Below are positions 48,106 to 59,797 of a DNA stretch of 64,000 nucleotides, one piece after another. Below the pieces are notes generated by a model that made no database searches, had not been told where the DNA came from, and saw nothing but the letters and a program-made list of their open reading frames with translations. The stretch's first letter is position 1, and the number at the start of each line of letters is the position of its first letter. The translations under genes and the position numbers were made by a program. This DNA comes from Marsupella aquatica (taxonomy: Eukaryota > Marchantiophyta). Location: NCBI GenBank assembly GCA_973895155.1, contig OZ316892.1:9300001-9364000 (forward strand), read 5' to 3'.

Positions 48106-48996
48106 AAACCTCTACCATTGACAATCTTTAAACAAAGCGGATCAAGAATAGTTTGTGTTGCTCCAACATGTACCTGATAGTTTTTCTTGTCTGTATTTTG
48201 ATTGGTCCCAATCCCTGGACGCGGCGGTTTCCCGCACTCCTCAAACTGCCTTTGTGCATGAACAATAGTCTCTAAAAAACAAGACTTAAATTGCATAGTA
48301 TCATTGACAGCATTCGATAAACTTGAATGCTCAACCAAAATTGTCTTCGGAGTGAGGTCAGATAGGATCCTTGCTTTCCTATACTTTAGTTTGTTGGCAA
48401 GATCTGTCAGCTTGGCGTTAGTCTCGGCCCACCCTTGGATCCATTGGGCAGCTCTTGCAGAATGCTGGCCACTGATGGCAAGGAATTGGATCTCATGCTT
48501 CTTCACACCAATCAAAAACTCTTTCCTATCCTGAGGTGTGTTGTCATAATGAAGCAACTGTTTAGTGCTCTCGCGATACGGAATCAAATCAGCAACTTGT
48601 GGTTCCTGTCCAGGGTTTTTTATCATAGACTTTGATATCTCCATTGCATGCGAAAGATTGAACATTTGATATACAAAAACGGTCGATGGCGGATTAATAC
48701 TTTTTACAGGAATATCAAAAACTTCGCGGATGCCAAAAGTATAATACTGCTTAATATTACGCAAAACCTCTTGGCCTTTGAGCACATCATCTTCTTTGGG
48801 TCCTTATGTCGGACACATATCATCCTCTGGATGCAAGACAAAGTTTGAAGTCGACCCTGACATTGGTTTTGATTTCGCAACCTTTGCCTTCTTTGTCTGC
48901 TTTTTTTGGGGGCCCTCATCATCTTCATTTTTTTTAGCCATCTTCTTATGGCGTGAACTCCCAGATTGTTTCTCTTGTTGAACAACCGGCTCTTGA

Positions 48997-49470
48997 CCCG
49001 GGTACGCAACTCTTGTATAATTGGCAGGGGTCTACATTTTTATATGGACTAAAAAGTTGGCTATACAAAATTATTAAAATTTGAAAAAACCTGGGTTTTC
49101 CACTTTTAAAAATTTTCAAGTCATATAAAAGGTTTGGTTCTCCTCTTTTTCCATATGAAATTAAAAAATATTCCTATACATGTTGTAGTTTTTATTAAAA
49201 GATTTTTAAAATTTTAATAAAAATCCTAAAAAGCTGGCTAGTTTGGCTGTAGACCCCTGTATTAAAAAAAAGTCATATAATTTGGTTTTGATCAACTTTT
49301 TATACATCAAAACATATTCAGAATTTTTTTTAAGTTACATTTTTGGATTCCTTGAGTTGAGAGGTACAAGACTTTAGTAAACTAAAATGAAATCTAAGAT
49401 GGTCTAAGGATATAGGGTCATTATAAGGAATTAAAAACTTGATTTATAAAAAGGGGAGTTGCATACCCGG
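48997..49470. mobile_element. MITE inserted in the element 2 methyltransferase gene
   Basis: The ends are CCCGGGTACGCAACTC and, inward from the right, CCGGGTATGCAACTCC. GGCTCTTGA flanks both sides (48988-48996 and 49471-49479), a 9-bp duplication (8 bp if the terminal repeat is read as CCCGGG). Nine bases would suit Mutator-like elements and eight hAT. It is non-coding and AT-rich. Removing it restores an open reading frame across the site. Relatives lie at 29031-29480 and 63646-64000. Confidence 0.85.
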
Positions 49471-50258
49471 GGCTCTTGAAGCTTTCGTTTCTTCTCTGTC
49501 TTTGATTGCGCACTTCTTTCCACTGTCTTCTTTCTCTCCTTTGCCTTATGCTTTGCTTCTTTTTTCTTCATCTCTGAAATCCACGTCCGGCACGCGGCCT
49601 CTTGAAACTCTGGACAAAAAATGAAACTCTTGTCGATTGCTTGCTCGTATGAAAAATGTGCCTTATCAATCATCCTTTGAACTATCCAAGTAGACGGAGG
49701 GTCCACACTGTCCGCATTGTCATGCATGTGCTTCTTTACGTAGAGAAATCCAAACACTAGGTCAACTCCACTTATTTGAGAATGCGTCTTCTCAAACATC
49801 TGATCAATTGTTACTCCATCTGGGAAGAATCCCATATCAGCTATGCTTATCTCCAATCAAGCCATCCACTCAACATTCAGTAAAGTCGAGTAGAGTTTTA
49901 TTGGCACTAGAAGTCTCATCCACTGAGATTTCTCATTGGACTCAACAATAATCGTTGCATTGCGGTTGTTGTCCGTGTTCACAAGGACGACTGGACCTAG
50001 AGTAACAATTGTCTTGCGGTCATTCAATTGACTTGTGAGGCCCTTGAAACAAATCAAGAGACTGCCTTCCGCCGACACCCCAACTTCTAGTGCCCATCTA
50101 AATCCTGGAGTATCTTGGTCAGGGAAAACAAAGTCCTTGATATCCTCGTCCATAATATTTAATTCCGGCTTCTCAAGATTTTTTCCTGGTAAGAAACATT
50201 GAAAACAAAATGGTCAGCATCATATTTTTAACATTGACATGTGGAAAAATTTCAAGGT

Positions 50259-50925
50259 GCCTTGCCCTTGGGGCGAGGCGACAAATAGAAGATTGCAAAA
50301 TCTTCTTTGCTCCTAGTGCAATTAGCCCTGCCACCTCATCCAAGCAATCAAACATTATTTAGGAATGCAGATGACATCGCCTCGCCCCAAGGGCGAGGCA
50401 ACTTCTAGGAAAGCAAACAACATTTAGGAATGCAGACAACATCGCCTCACCCCAAGGGCGAGGCAACTTCTGGAAAGCAGACAACATTTAGGAATGCAGA
50501 GGACATCGCCTCGCCCCAAGGGCGAGGCAACTTCTGGGAAAGCAGACAACATTTAGGAATGTAGAGGACATCGCCTCGCCCCAAGGGCGAGGCAACTTCT
50601 AGGAATGCAGACAACATTTAGGAATGCAGATAACATCGCCTCGCCCCAAGGGCGAGGCAACTTCTGGGAATGCAGACTACATTTGAGGAATGAAGACGAC
50701 ATCACCTCGCCCCAAGAGCGAGGCAAAAAGTAGAATATAGCTAAAGATCCTTTATTAATGTAAGATACAAGGTCCAATACGCCTTTGGAGCAACAAGAAA
50801 TCTAGAATGAAGTAGACGTCGCCTCGACCTTGGGGCGAGGCGACTGCAAAGGAATATAGAAATTTTCCTAATAAGAAGTTTGAAATCCAAATTAAAGTAA
50901 ATTTGCCTCGCCCTAAGGGCGAGGC
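50259..50925. repeat. GC-rich palindromic array in intron 1 of the element 2 methyltransferase
   Basis: The hairpin-forming core GCCTCGCCC-N3-GGGCGAGGC occurs at 50259, 50379, 50444, 50508, 50573, 50638, 50704, 50821 and 50905. Six of them are spaced 64-66 bp apart, with conserved AGCAGACAACATTTAGGAAT between. All copies are in the intron. Confidence 0.85.
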
Positions 50926-51121
50926 AATAAGTTGAAGCACGTGGTGCCTTACGTGGAAAAGTTAACTGGGCTTTCTTTGACGCCTCCAACGCATTGTTAA
51001 CCAATTTTTGGACATCCGGGTCTTCAGGGTCATATTCATACAGAGAGTTATAATTGAAGTTCAATGACTCTTGAAAACTGGCGGAGGTGGTGGAAGCTTT
51101 AGAACTGGAGGAGGTAGACAT

Positions 51122-52290
51122 TGTAAGGGGCGAGTGAGATTTAAGATGACACGTGGCAGCAATGGAGAATGCCACAGGCTGCAAGAGGGCACTAACAGGC
51201 AAACAATGATCGAGGGAGCGACCCAAAAGGGAAGGGAGCAAGGCGGAAATAAAAGCCTTAGAGCGAGGTGGAAAAAAAATCCCAAGAGCGAGGCAAAAAC
51301 AAAAGCCCTAGAGCGAGGCAAGAGGAAGGCAAGGAGTGAGGAGACGAGAGAGGAGGCAAGAGGGAGGCAAGGAAATGAGGCCTCAAGTGCAAGGCCTACC
51401 TTCCTATACCCCCTGCGAGCGAGGAGTCCGAGGAGGCAAGGATCCGAGAGGGTACGGAGGCATCAATGCACGCCAATGATGGAGACCCTCCTCGGTGCAT
51501 GTGATCGTGAGTCATCGATGGTGTGACCACTCACGACCACTCGCGACTCACCTACCAATTTTAAACTTCCGAGCTGTCAGCGGTGTGTGCTCACAACTCA
51601 CCTATCACTCGTGAGTGATTGGCTAACACCCTATCCGATGTCTACTTGTGTGCTGGGTGCGTGCCTCATCCACCCGTGCCCGATCTGTTGGTGTCCACTC
51701 GTGTGTTGGGTAATGTGTGGGCTTTTTGCCTCTCAAACTGAGTATAGACCTCCCACAATCCATTTTTTGGTTCATTGTCATTTAGACAGTGATTGGTACG
51801 ATCACTAACTCTCCTCTGTCCGAGTGCCTTGTTTAGGTCCGCATGGTTGAATGCAAGGTTTAGTAAGGGCACTGGTGAGCACTGTGGTGCTAAGAGTTAC
51901 AATGCTGGCATCCAAGGTACCCATTTAGCTTGTACAAGGGTGGGCAGAGATATATTGCGGAGCAAGTTAGTGATTTTATTTATTTATCTTAGAAGTAATA
52001 GCTCAACTACATCTAATTCAATACCTTTAAGCCAAACCTAGATTAAGATTTACACATTAGGTTCTAGATCATATATTTTACTCATTTCTAGACCTTTATC
52101 CACAGTCTAGCATGTGTAGAACTTACTGTACCCCTTTATGTGATTACTAACATAGTTTCTAGAAGTGGGTCGGAATTATTTCGTGCCGACCTGACTATGT
52201 CATCTTAACTAGCATTTTAAACTGGTATATAAAAGCATAAGCAAGATAGTGTCACAAATAGTTTTGACATAATTTCAACTTAATAGTTGG
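51122..52290. other. intergenic region between divergent element 2 genes, left part
   Basis: Holds the 5' leader of the methyltransferase gene on the minus strand, with further GAGCGAGGC motifs at 51240-51320. CACTCGCGAC and GTGAGTGATTGG-type short repeats lie at 51500-51640. I see no gene. Confidence 0.4.
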
Positions 52291-52463
52291 AGTAGGGTCG
52301 AAATAATTCCGACCCAACTTATCAATGTTTAGTCAATTAAATCATTTAAAGACATATTGTTGGAGGAGGGTCGAAATAATTCCGACCCGACTTGTAAATG
52401 TTTAGTCAATTCAATCATTTCAAGACATAATGTTGGAGGAGGGTCGAAATAATTCCGACCCGA
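52291..52463. repeat. 73-bp palindromic array upstream of the element 2 transposase
   Basis: The inverted repeat GGGTCG-N9-CGACCC occurs at 52295-52315, 52368-52388 and 52441-52461, exactly 73 bp apart, with GTTTAGTCAATT between. A degenerate copy (GGGTCGGAATTATTTCG) is at about 52168. Confidence 0.85.
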
Positions 52464-52593
52464 CTTGAATGTATTTAGGGTTTTGAGTGATTTTACAATA
52501 TTTTTTGGAGGAGAGTCCAGATTTTGAAATATGATTGTAACATGGGGAACTTAACAATTTCTAACTTTATTTGAATACAGATAGTCCGCTATC

Positions 52594-55500
52594 ATGATCA
52601 ATTTTACACGAGGGGATGAAGTGTCATTGGTGATCGATGGATTTGAAACGGCAATTGGGATAGTTCAAAAGGTTGACCCCCAGGATACTATACAGAACAT
52701 TTGTCTAGGGGACAATCGAATTGGGTTATTGATCGAAAAGTGTTTTGATGGATCGCGTCAACTTCCATTTCCTTCGCCCAAATTTTCTACATTGGCTGAG
52801 GCAATTGACTCCTGCGTGATTTGGGATTGTGCATTGGCATACTTGAGGTCATCAACTCAACGCCGAAGAATCAATGTCGATGATTTCTCTTTGGCTGGAG
52901 ATGCTGGAAATGATAAATCCAAAATTGATGCAAGGGTTGAAGAGGACGTGTTCAAGGAAGGAGATGAAGTTCAGATGTTCATTTTTGATCAGTTGGTTGC
53001 AAATGGAGTCGTTTTCAAGACAAATCCGATGGATATTTGTCATACTGAAACACTCGGGGTTGGTCGCATCAGTATAAGAATATCTGATATTGTTAAGGGA
53101 AATCAAAAATTGTCATACTCGCACCATGGAGCTGATACAATAGAAGAGGCCTTGCATACCTGGGTTATCTGGGATGTTGCGCATGTTTCTAGAAAGGGCA
53201 CTCTACGAGATTTTGGCGTGTTTGGTAGTTCAAATATTTTCAATGATCTTCCATTAAAAGATTTTACACTACGTTCCAACTGGATGGCGGAGGAGGTTGA
53301 TTTGTATGACGCTTCTCGTTGTCGAAAGGTTGCAACAGGTGTTATCACGGTCCCATTTGAAACAGGTGCCGTTGACGATGAACTTCTTGGTGCAGATCAT
53401 GTTGGTGTTGCTGTTGTGAATATCAATGAACCCGGATTATTTCCAAATATCCGTGTTGGTACCCCTGGCTTGGTGAGGTGGGAAATCAAATCCCTTCTAT
53501 TGATTTCATCTCAAAGGTTTCTTGGGGATATCCTTGAGGAAGTTTCAGAGAAGTGGATGGAGTCGGGTCGAACTAAGGGCGATCCAGATTCGGATGGTGA
53601 TGGTAAACCTACAAAAAGACCATACAATTTCATTAGGAGGACAAAAGTTGATCTTGAGGAGAGGAAGAAAAGGCATTTGGAGTCGAGGGCACTTTTGAAA
53701 ATTAACGAGGAGTCCATTGATTCCATCCAAAGAGAAGGTTGTTGCAAGCTGAAGTGTTGCTTGAACATGCCCAGGGAGGACTTAGAGGCAATGAGGAGAG
53801 AATACCATGGAATGTCAAGTGACAACAAAACAAGTCACATCTTTAGTCTCTTTGGGTGTAGAGAGGAGCAAGTCAAGAGAAAGGGATTTTTTGTTCTAAA
53901 GGGACGTGTGGTTTGTAAAGATGCATTTATTAAAATGCATGGGTTCAGTACAACAAAGTACTATCACTACAAAAATCAATATGAAGCTGGTTGCACAATT
54001 GGTTTCCATGGAAATCAGGGACAACGGAAGACACGATCAAGCACTTTGCACGCTCGCGCCTTGTTGGAGTCCATTTTAATCCAAAATGGGGAACCAATGC
54101 CACATCTTCCCTATGGTGGGTCCAACGGCACTAACACTATTGAATATCGGCTCCCATCTTGTTTTACTAAGAAGGAGATTTTCCAAGAGGTGTTTACCAA
54201 GATGGAATTAGATGGGTTTGCTAAGGTTACTGAAGTTACTATGTACAACATCTGGAAAAACTCATTTGATAATTTTGACTTTCACAAGGGAAGTGCATTT
54301 GCCAAGTGCACATTTTGCACTGAGTTCAAAGATCAATTGATGCGGGAGAAGAGAAAAAAAGAGTGTGCAGAGATTGAAGAGAAAAGAGCGCGACATCTTC
54401 GTGAACAAATGTCAAGAAGATATGTTTACTATGCTCATAGGGTTCTTGCAAAGAAGGATCCTCAAAACTATCTTTGCATTATTCAAGATAAGATGGATCA
54501 AGCCAAGACTTGGATCCCCAGGTTGGTCCCCACTCCAAAATCCCTCTCTGGTAGTGGTCAGCCTTTGCCTATTGCTCTTACTGGGATGTTAACCCATGGA
54601 AGAGATCCTGGAGTGTATGCACATTTCAATTTGACTAGACTTTGGCCTGGAGATGCAGACTTTACCGTGACATCTTTGGCCAAATGCCTCCAAGATTTGG
54701 AAGATTACACAGGAGACAAAACTGGAGACCTTCTTGAGGGATTGAATTGGAATGCAACTAGGCCAATATTTCAGTCCCTTCTAGACTTTGAAGCATTTCT
54801 GGCCGGTTACTTGGAACCCAAAAATGTTTCAATTGTTCAATTTCAAGGCATTGAAGATGGTCAGGAGACTAAAAAGTCAAGCACAGTGGATGTTGGTTCT
54901 AAGGATGATCCTGAGACTACTAGGGGCTCTTTCAAGCCCTTACCAAGGCACCTAACGTTGCAGATGGACAATTCAGGGAAAGATAACAAAAATCAATATG
55001 TGATGGCATTTTGCACTGAGCTTGTTAGCAGGGGGTGTTTGAAACTGTGCAAATGTCATTCCTCATGGTTGGCCACACCCATGAAGACGTGGATGCATTA
55101 TTTTCTCAAGTATCCAAACAGGTCAGATACAAAGAGGTTGCTACCCTCTTGGGGTTGATGGCTGAGGTTTGGGAGTGTGAAAGCATTCATCCTGTACCAC
55201 GATTGATTCAAGAGGTTGCATCTTACAAGGAGTATTTGAAAACTTTCCAGGTGAAAGAGATAGAAGGTCACTCAAAACCAGTGGCATTTCTTTTCTCCAA
55301 TGAGGGATAATGTGCCAGTGTATCAATATAAAGCACATGTCAAGCAACCTTGGCTTCCGGCAATGGGGAGGTCCATTTGGAGAACTGATCCCATCACAAA
55401 TGCGCTCATTTTACCAGAAGGCCAACCATTTGCAAAACCTATATATGGGGATGTACAAAAGAAGGCTGGAGAAATCATCCCATTCCTTAATCGCTATATT

Positions 55501-56247
55501 GATTTCTTGAAGAAAAGTTGTAAGGATGAGACCTCTGCAGCATATAAAGAGAGATTTCCTCTGGTCAAATATTGGGAGAATCTTGTGCAAGCACTGTCCG
55601 AGGAACTTACAATAGAAGGGGAGGGGGAAAGACATTTGCCATTGACAACTGATTTTTGGCCAAAGACTAACCATGGCACAGGTTACAAGATGATTTTGGG
55701 GACATCTCAGCCGTCAAGTGAACCTTCTCAAAATCCAGAGATGATGGACCTTCAAAATGAGTACATGGAAGAGATGGAAGATCAAGCTGCACCCTTTGTT
55801 GGTGCACGACAAGAGCGAGAACCTGCACGTTGGATTCCTCTACAAGATATTCAAGAAGGTCACTTTGTATTTTTATGTCCAGAGGATGAATGGGAACAGG
55901 AAAATGGCAAAGGGCGTTTCTGGTTGGTTCGAGCTTTGGGTGGTGTGGATCCAAACCATGAGGTTCCCTCAACAGATTTGCAACATATTGAAGGGTCTTC
56001 TTCAACGTCTGTTGATAGCATTCCTCTTAGGAATGCTCCTATGTTCCAAGTACAATGGTGGAGGCCTAAACATGGTAAGCATGATGCAAAGGATGATGTT
56101 CGATATGAACGTTGCTTTCAAACCACTAAGACTTGGGAGCTGGATCCTGGGTTTGACAATGTTACTCAAAGTTGGCAGTTTGCAAATTCTGTAATGTATG
56201 GGTTTAAGTCAGGTGCTAAAGAACAAATATTATGGATAGAGGTTTGA
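52594..56247 (+). pseudogene. DUF7869-type putative DDE transposase (element 2 copy)
   Basis: The ATG at 52594 opens MINFTRGDEVSLVIDGFETA, the start of an N-terminal region with two related beta-rich segments (GDEVSLVIDG, GDEVQMFIFD). Further on come CCKLKCCLNM and CTFCTEFKDQL (the zinc-like motif shared with element 1). The core follows: QDKMDQAKTW (54484-54513), LQMDNSGKDNKNQY (54958-54999) and, after a frame change at the G-run 55031-55035, GHTHEDVDALFS (about 55066-55100). A second frame change near 55300 leads to the C-terminal GRFWLVRALGG...FQVQWWRP domain ending at 56247. It is homologous along its whole length to 15237-19153. The family name is from memory. Both frame changes would need read support before calling the gene dead. 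Confidence 0.7.
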
Positions 56248-56818
56248 CAATTCCTAAGAATGTTTTGAAAACTCTCAAAATTTACATGGAAGGTATAATT
56301 GATGAGTAGATTGATAGAACTCGTAGGTTACAAGTCTCCACTCAAATGACTTGTGATTAAGAGGGTCGACTTGATTTCCATGCGTTTGTCTAAAGTGAGA
56401 GAACAAGACAATCAAATTAATACTCTATGATCTCTCAAAGCTATTGAATGGACTTTCTTATAATTATTATTTTATTTGTCTTAGTATATTTTAATTCTAG
56501 AAAATGATGCCATTTCATTCCTTCTAGTAGGTTGGATATCATCCTAGTTAACTTTGTCTAGACACTATAGTCATTCCATTGTATTGGTGCTTAGTTAGAT
56601 ATCTTACTCAAGCTAAATGTTTTGAATATAGATGCTATCCAAGCTTATATGTTATTACTAGATTCTATCTATTTTCCAACCAAATGAACACTTTTATCAC
56701 CCAAATGTTTTTTAATATCATCCAATTTAATATTTTACTTTCCCAAAATTTCATTTTTTTGTCCCCAAATTTACATTTAATGATGCTTGAATTTTCATTT
56801 TTCATCTTCCAAATTTAC
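56248..56818. other. 3' flank of the element 2 transposase
   Basis: AT-rich, without a gene. Contains ACCCAAATG- and CCCCAAATTT-type words also seen at 43780-43870. Confidence 0.35.
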
Positions 56819-56826
56819 AATTTTCA

Positions 56827-58097
56827 CCCTGGGCCCTCACTCTTACTATATTAAGTGAACCCCTCTGAGAACAGACACCCCCGTGTACCCCTTCTTAATA
56901 TTTTTGTTAATGTAAAAACATTATTTTTTCCTATAAAAATTTATCCTTTTGTAAATTATAACAGAGTTTTTCAAGGAATTAAAAAAACGCTTGAATTTTT
57001 AAAATTGTAAATATCATACTGAAACATAAAAGATTTTATTTTACATAGGGGAATATTATGTTACGCTGATGTTCACGGTACATATTTTATATAGATCATA
57101 ACAAAATTAGTACTAAAGATTTATAGTTCTTCCTAGAGTATATGACTATAACTCAGGCAACTTGTAGACCTCATAGAGATAAACTGAACTAGTACAAAGG
57201 CATTATTATGCTATGCTATATCCTTGGAGGAATAATTGCATATATACTACTTATGTAAACTCCAATTGCTAAATTATTCTATCTTGACTAAGAATGCATG
57301 GTATGACATCAACCATTAACACCAAATGATAAGTAGAGTTTTTGGCAACTTCTTTCATGCAACCTGACACATCAAACCACACATTAATCATATATATTCT
57401 AGACACAAAGTACTAATAATACAAAAAATAACTACTGAAAATTGTGGAGAGTAATACCATCAAATCTCCTTTGGCTGAAATTGTTACTTAGACATGGTGG
57501 GTAATTTTCCTGCCATCTCTGCAATCAAACAACTGTGAGCACCGGGTACCCCCCAACCCAATGATCAAGGGAGTACACCACCCCACACACAAACACACCT
57601 GGCCTTATACCTGGCCATTTGATTCAAGGGAATTCAAAAGTAATCTTGTTTGTCTATGTGGGATTGATTCATGGGTCCCCATCAATCCCAGAACCCCAAA
57701 CGAGTTGGGCCCCAAAATCCTGGCCCAACATTTACTTAACTCCCAACTTAACACATGCGGGTAAACAAGTCTACCATGCAAGCCCATGAAACCAAACTTG
57801 CCTTAAGAGGATAAATAATTAAATGTCTGATTTACTATATGGACATGTGTGCCAATGAAGTGATGACATGTGTGCCAACCATATAGTGACACGTGTCCTT
57901 GGCATTTTAGGTACCCTTGCATAAGATTAATGTGACATGTATTTGATAAGAGCCTTATTACTAATATTGTGATGAATGCATATACATGGATGTTACCTAC
58001 TTTAAAAAATATTATAAAAATTAGTTTGCATTACATTAAAAATACCCTTGCGTTGTTCGCACGTCCTCCCTGCATTAGTAACGCTGAGGGCCCAGGG
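56827..58097. mobile_element. complete hAT-type non-autonomous element
   Basis: Begins CCCTGGGCCCTCAC and ends CTGAGGGCCCAGGG, with an exact 8-bp duplication AATTTTCA at 56819-56826 and 58098-58105. It is 1271 bp with no coding sequence. It is the best-preserved member of the family that includes 21124-21722, 20191-20251 and 39640-40003. Confidence 0.85.
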
Positions 58098-58245
58098 AAT
58101 TTTCATGCCTAAAACTATGTTTTTAAATCGCCAAATTTCCCTATATCCTTTATAATTTCAGTTTTAATGAATATAGTGATTTCAACTGTAATCTCAAAGA
58201 CTCAAAAAGTGTGGTCTGTTCTAAATATCCGAGTTCATTCTCATA

Positions 58246-58620
58246 CTAACCTTGTAACATTAGTGTTGGAATGAGCATAACCACAAATACCCCAAACATA
58301 CCCCTCACATACCTCGCACATACCTCGCACCGGCAGAACAAACTACGCCACATCCGCTTCTTCACTTCCTTTGATATTAATGCTCTACCTGTTTTGTATG
58401 ACCTGCGTAGCCTGCAAAACATTCCACATACCATATATAATTAATGATGATTGTTGCATGAAAATAGATCGCGGAGTCTGTATCATTGAACATCCAGATT
58501 CATACCTGTTCCATCGATCAGAGCGCACCGGACACAAAGAAGATATATGGTTTAGTTGGTTTCTAAGGATCGGTGTACAGGGGGTGGCTAGCCAGCCTTG
58601 GGATCGGTGAATTCGATGAC
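58246..58620 (-). pseudogene. possible two-exon remnant, reverse strand
   Basis: A short open block (LRRSYKTGRALISKEVKKRM, then WRSLFCRCE) at about 58410-58322 is bounded by an AG acceptor and a GT donor. The following intron is rich in GGGGTATG, as in the SNF2 gene. An upstream donor is visible near 58505. No family is recognised. Confidence 0.25.
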
Positions 58621-59797
58621 GAGTTTCAAGGATGCGTAAATGGTACTGTAGGATATTTACTAGTAAGCCCAGGCTAAGGAAGAAGTGGGTGGTAAAGGGT
58701 TAGGTAAGATCTACTTTTGCTTTGAAGTATACGAGAACCCTGTATTTGACCTGTGAGCACATTTCAAACTCAAATAATAAGCAAAAACTATTGCAATCAA
58801 AAGAATTGACTCCGAGTGCTGCCAATAATTTCTACCAAATCCAAAACACATTACAGGATATCGCACAAGGTGGCATGGGATTTGACAGAGAATTCTCCCA
58901 CGTAGTACGAAGATCCGCAGGTGGCCTGTGGACTTCCACGTTTTGGATGATGTTATCGGGAGCGAACGTGTAAAACTTATTCTGAACTTGTCTGAGCTCG
59001 CACAGAGGAGGATCGAACACTTAGAGTGGGAGGTGTGAGCTACGGTCAATGACCTCCACTCTTTAGTACCTTTGGAATCGTTCCCGTGGAAACGATCCCT
59101 CTGAAACTGGAGGGAAACTGAGGCCAACCTTATCTTCTTGGTATCCTATGTAGGGTATTTTCCACATAGGCTTCTGATTGATCAGAAGGTCATCGCAGCT
59201 GGCGGATTTACTTTCCCGAAGCACAGGCTGTGCTAGTCTCCATGGGAATAGTTTGTATCTTGTCCTAACTTGTCACAGTAATCCAAATTGCGTGGACTTT
59301 TGAGTTAGGCCTAGAATAGTAGAGTGAGGGAAAATTTCCCAGCTGTATAATCATGACCGCAACTCCTAAATCCCTGGCCTAAATCGGCTGGATAGAAACA
59401 AAATCAGTGATGCAGTTGACGCAATGGACTGTGGATATATCGCATTTTGAAGAGTGACATTATTAATTTGGACCAGGGCGGTCAGTTCAAAACTGATGAG
59501 GACCAGCTTTGAGGCGGGCAACGCATGCACTACTTGCCTTGCAGCCTTTACCTTGAACACGCGCAGGCGGGCGATTCAAACGGACGATGAACCCGCAGCC
59601 TTTACCTTCAACACGCGCGGGCGGGCGATTCAACCGAATGATGAACGAGAGAGGCAATGAGTGCGCTTGGTGTAATACTCCCTTTTTGTTTTAAGTCCCC
59701 CTCTGTATTTCACTATTTCTGCTACGCGTACGCCTGGAGTGAAGTCGATCTTCAGAGTTTCCTACACTTGATCAACGTTGATTGAAACAAAGTTGCA
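58621..59797. other. upstream region of the 8-exon gene
   Basis: No supported gene. A tandem duplication of about 54 bp (GCAGCCTTTACCTT-AACACGCGC-GGCGGGCGATTCAA) lies at 59541-59645, about 150 bp before the ATG. Confidence 0.45.

Larger units (their letters stand above)
44168..51121 (-). pseudogene. ParB-like / methyltransferase / FCP1-like gene (element 2 copy)
   Basis: Exon 1 is 51121-50953 (MSTSSSSKASTTSASF...). Intron 1 (50952-50186) holds most of the GC palindromes, and exon 2 starts at 50185. The frame continues with a TGA near 49857, is interrupted by a MITE (48997-49470), and resumes in frame with one TAA near 48800. FNLSHAMEISKSMI and ISGQHSARAAQWI match the ParB-like part of the element 1 copy. 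After further exons, the methyltransferase region has LAIVDFSRLRQ where motif IV should be (no DPPY) and KPKCMLQ...ILDFFSGGQ for motif I. A donor at 45611 and exons 45490-45401 and 45207-44168 splice it to an FCP1/NIF-like domain: LLVLDLNKI, ERPYLHEFL, VAIWTCTRR, VLIDDSPLK (one TAG near 44910). The phosphatase nucleophile motif DxDx(T/V) reads DLNKI, so activity is doubtful. Confidence 0.6.

Noticed and set aside
50379-50723. CRISPR-like array (short palindromic repeats at 64-66-bp steps)
   Set aside because: The sequences between repeats are nearly identical, not unique spacers. The array lies in an intron of a eukaryotic gene and there are no cas genes.
39640-57315. A roughly 17-kb inverted-repeat pair (39640-40003 and 56827-57315) as the terminal repeats of element 2
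   Set aside because: The right-hand copy is a self-contained 1271-bp hAT-type element with its own ends and an exact 8-bp duplication, so the pair is two dispersed elements in opposite orientation. The true ends of element 2 remain unknown.
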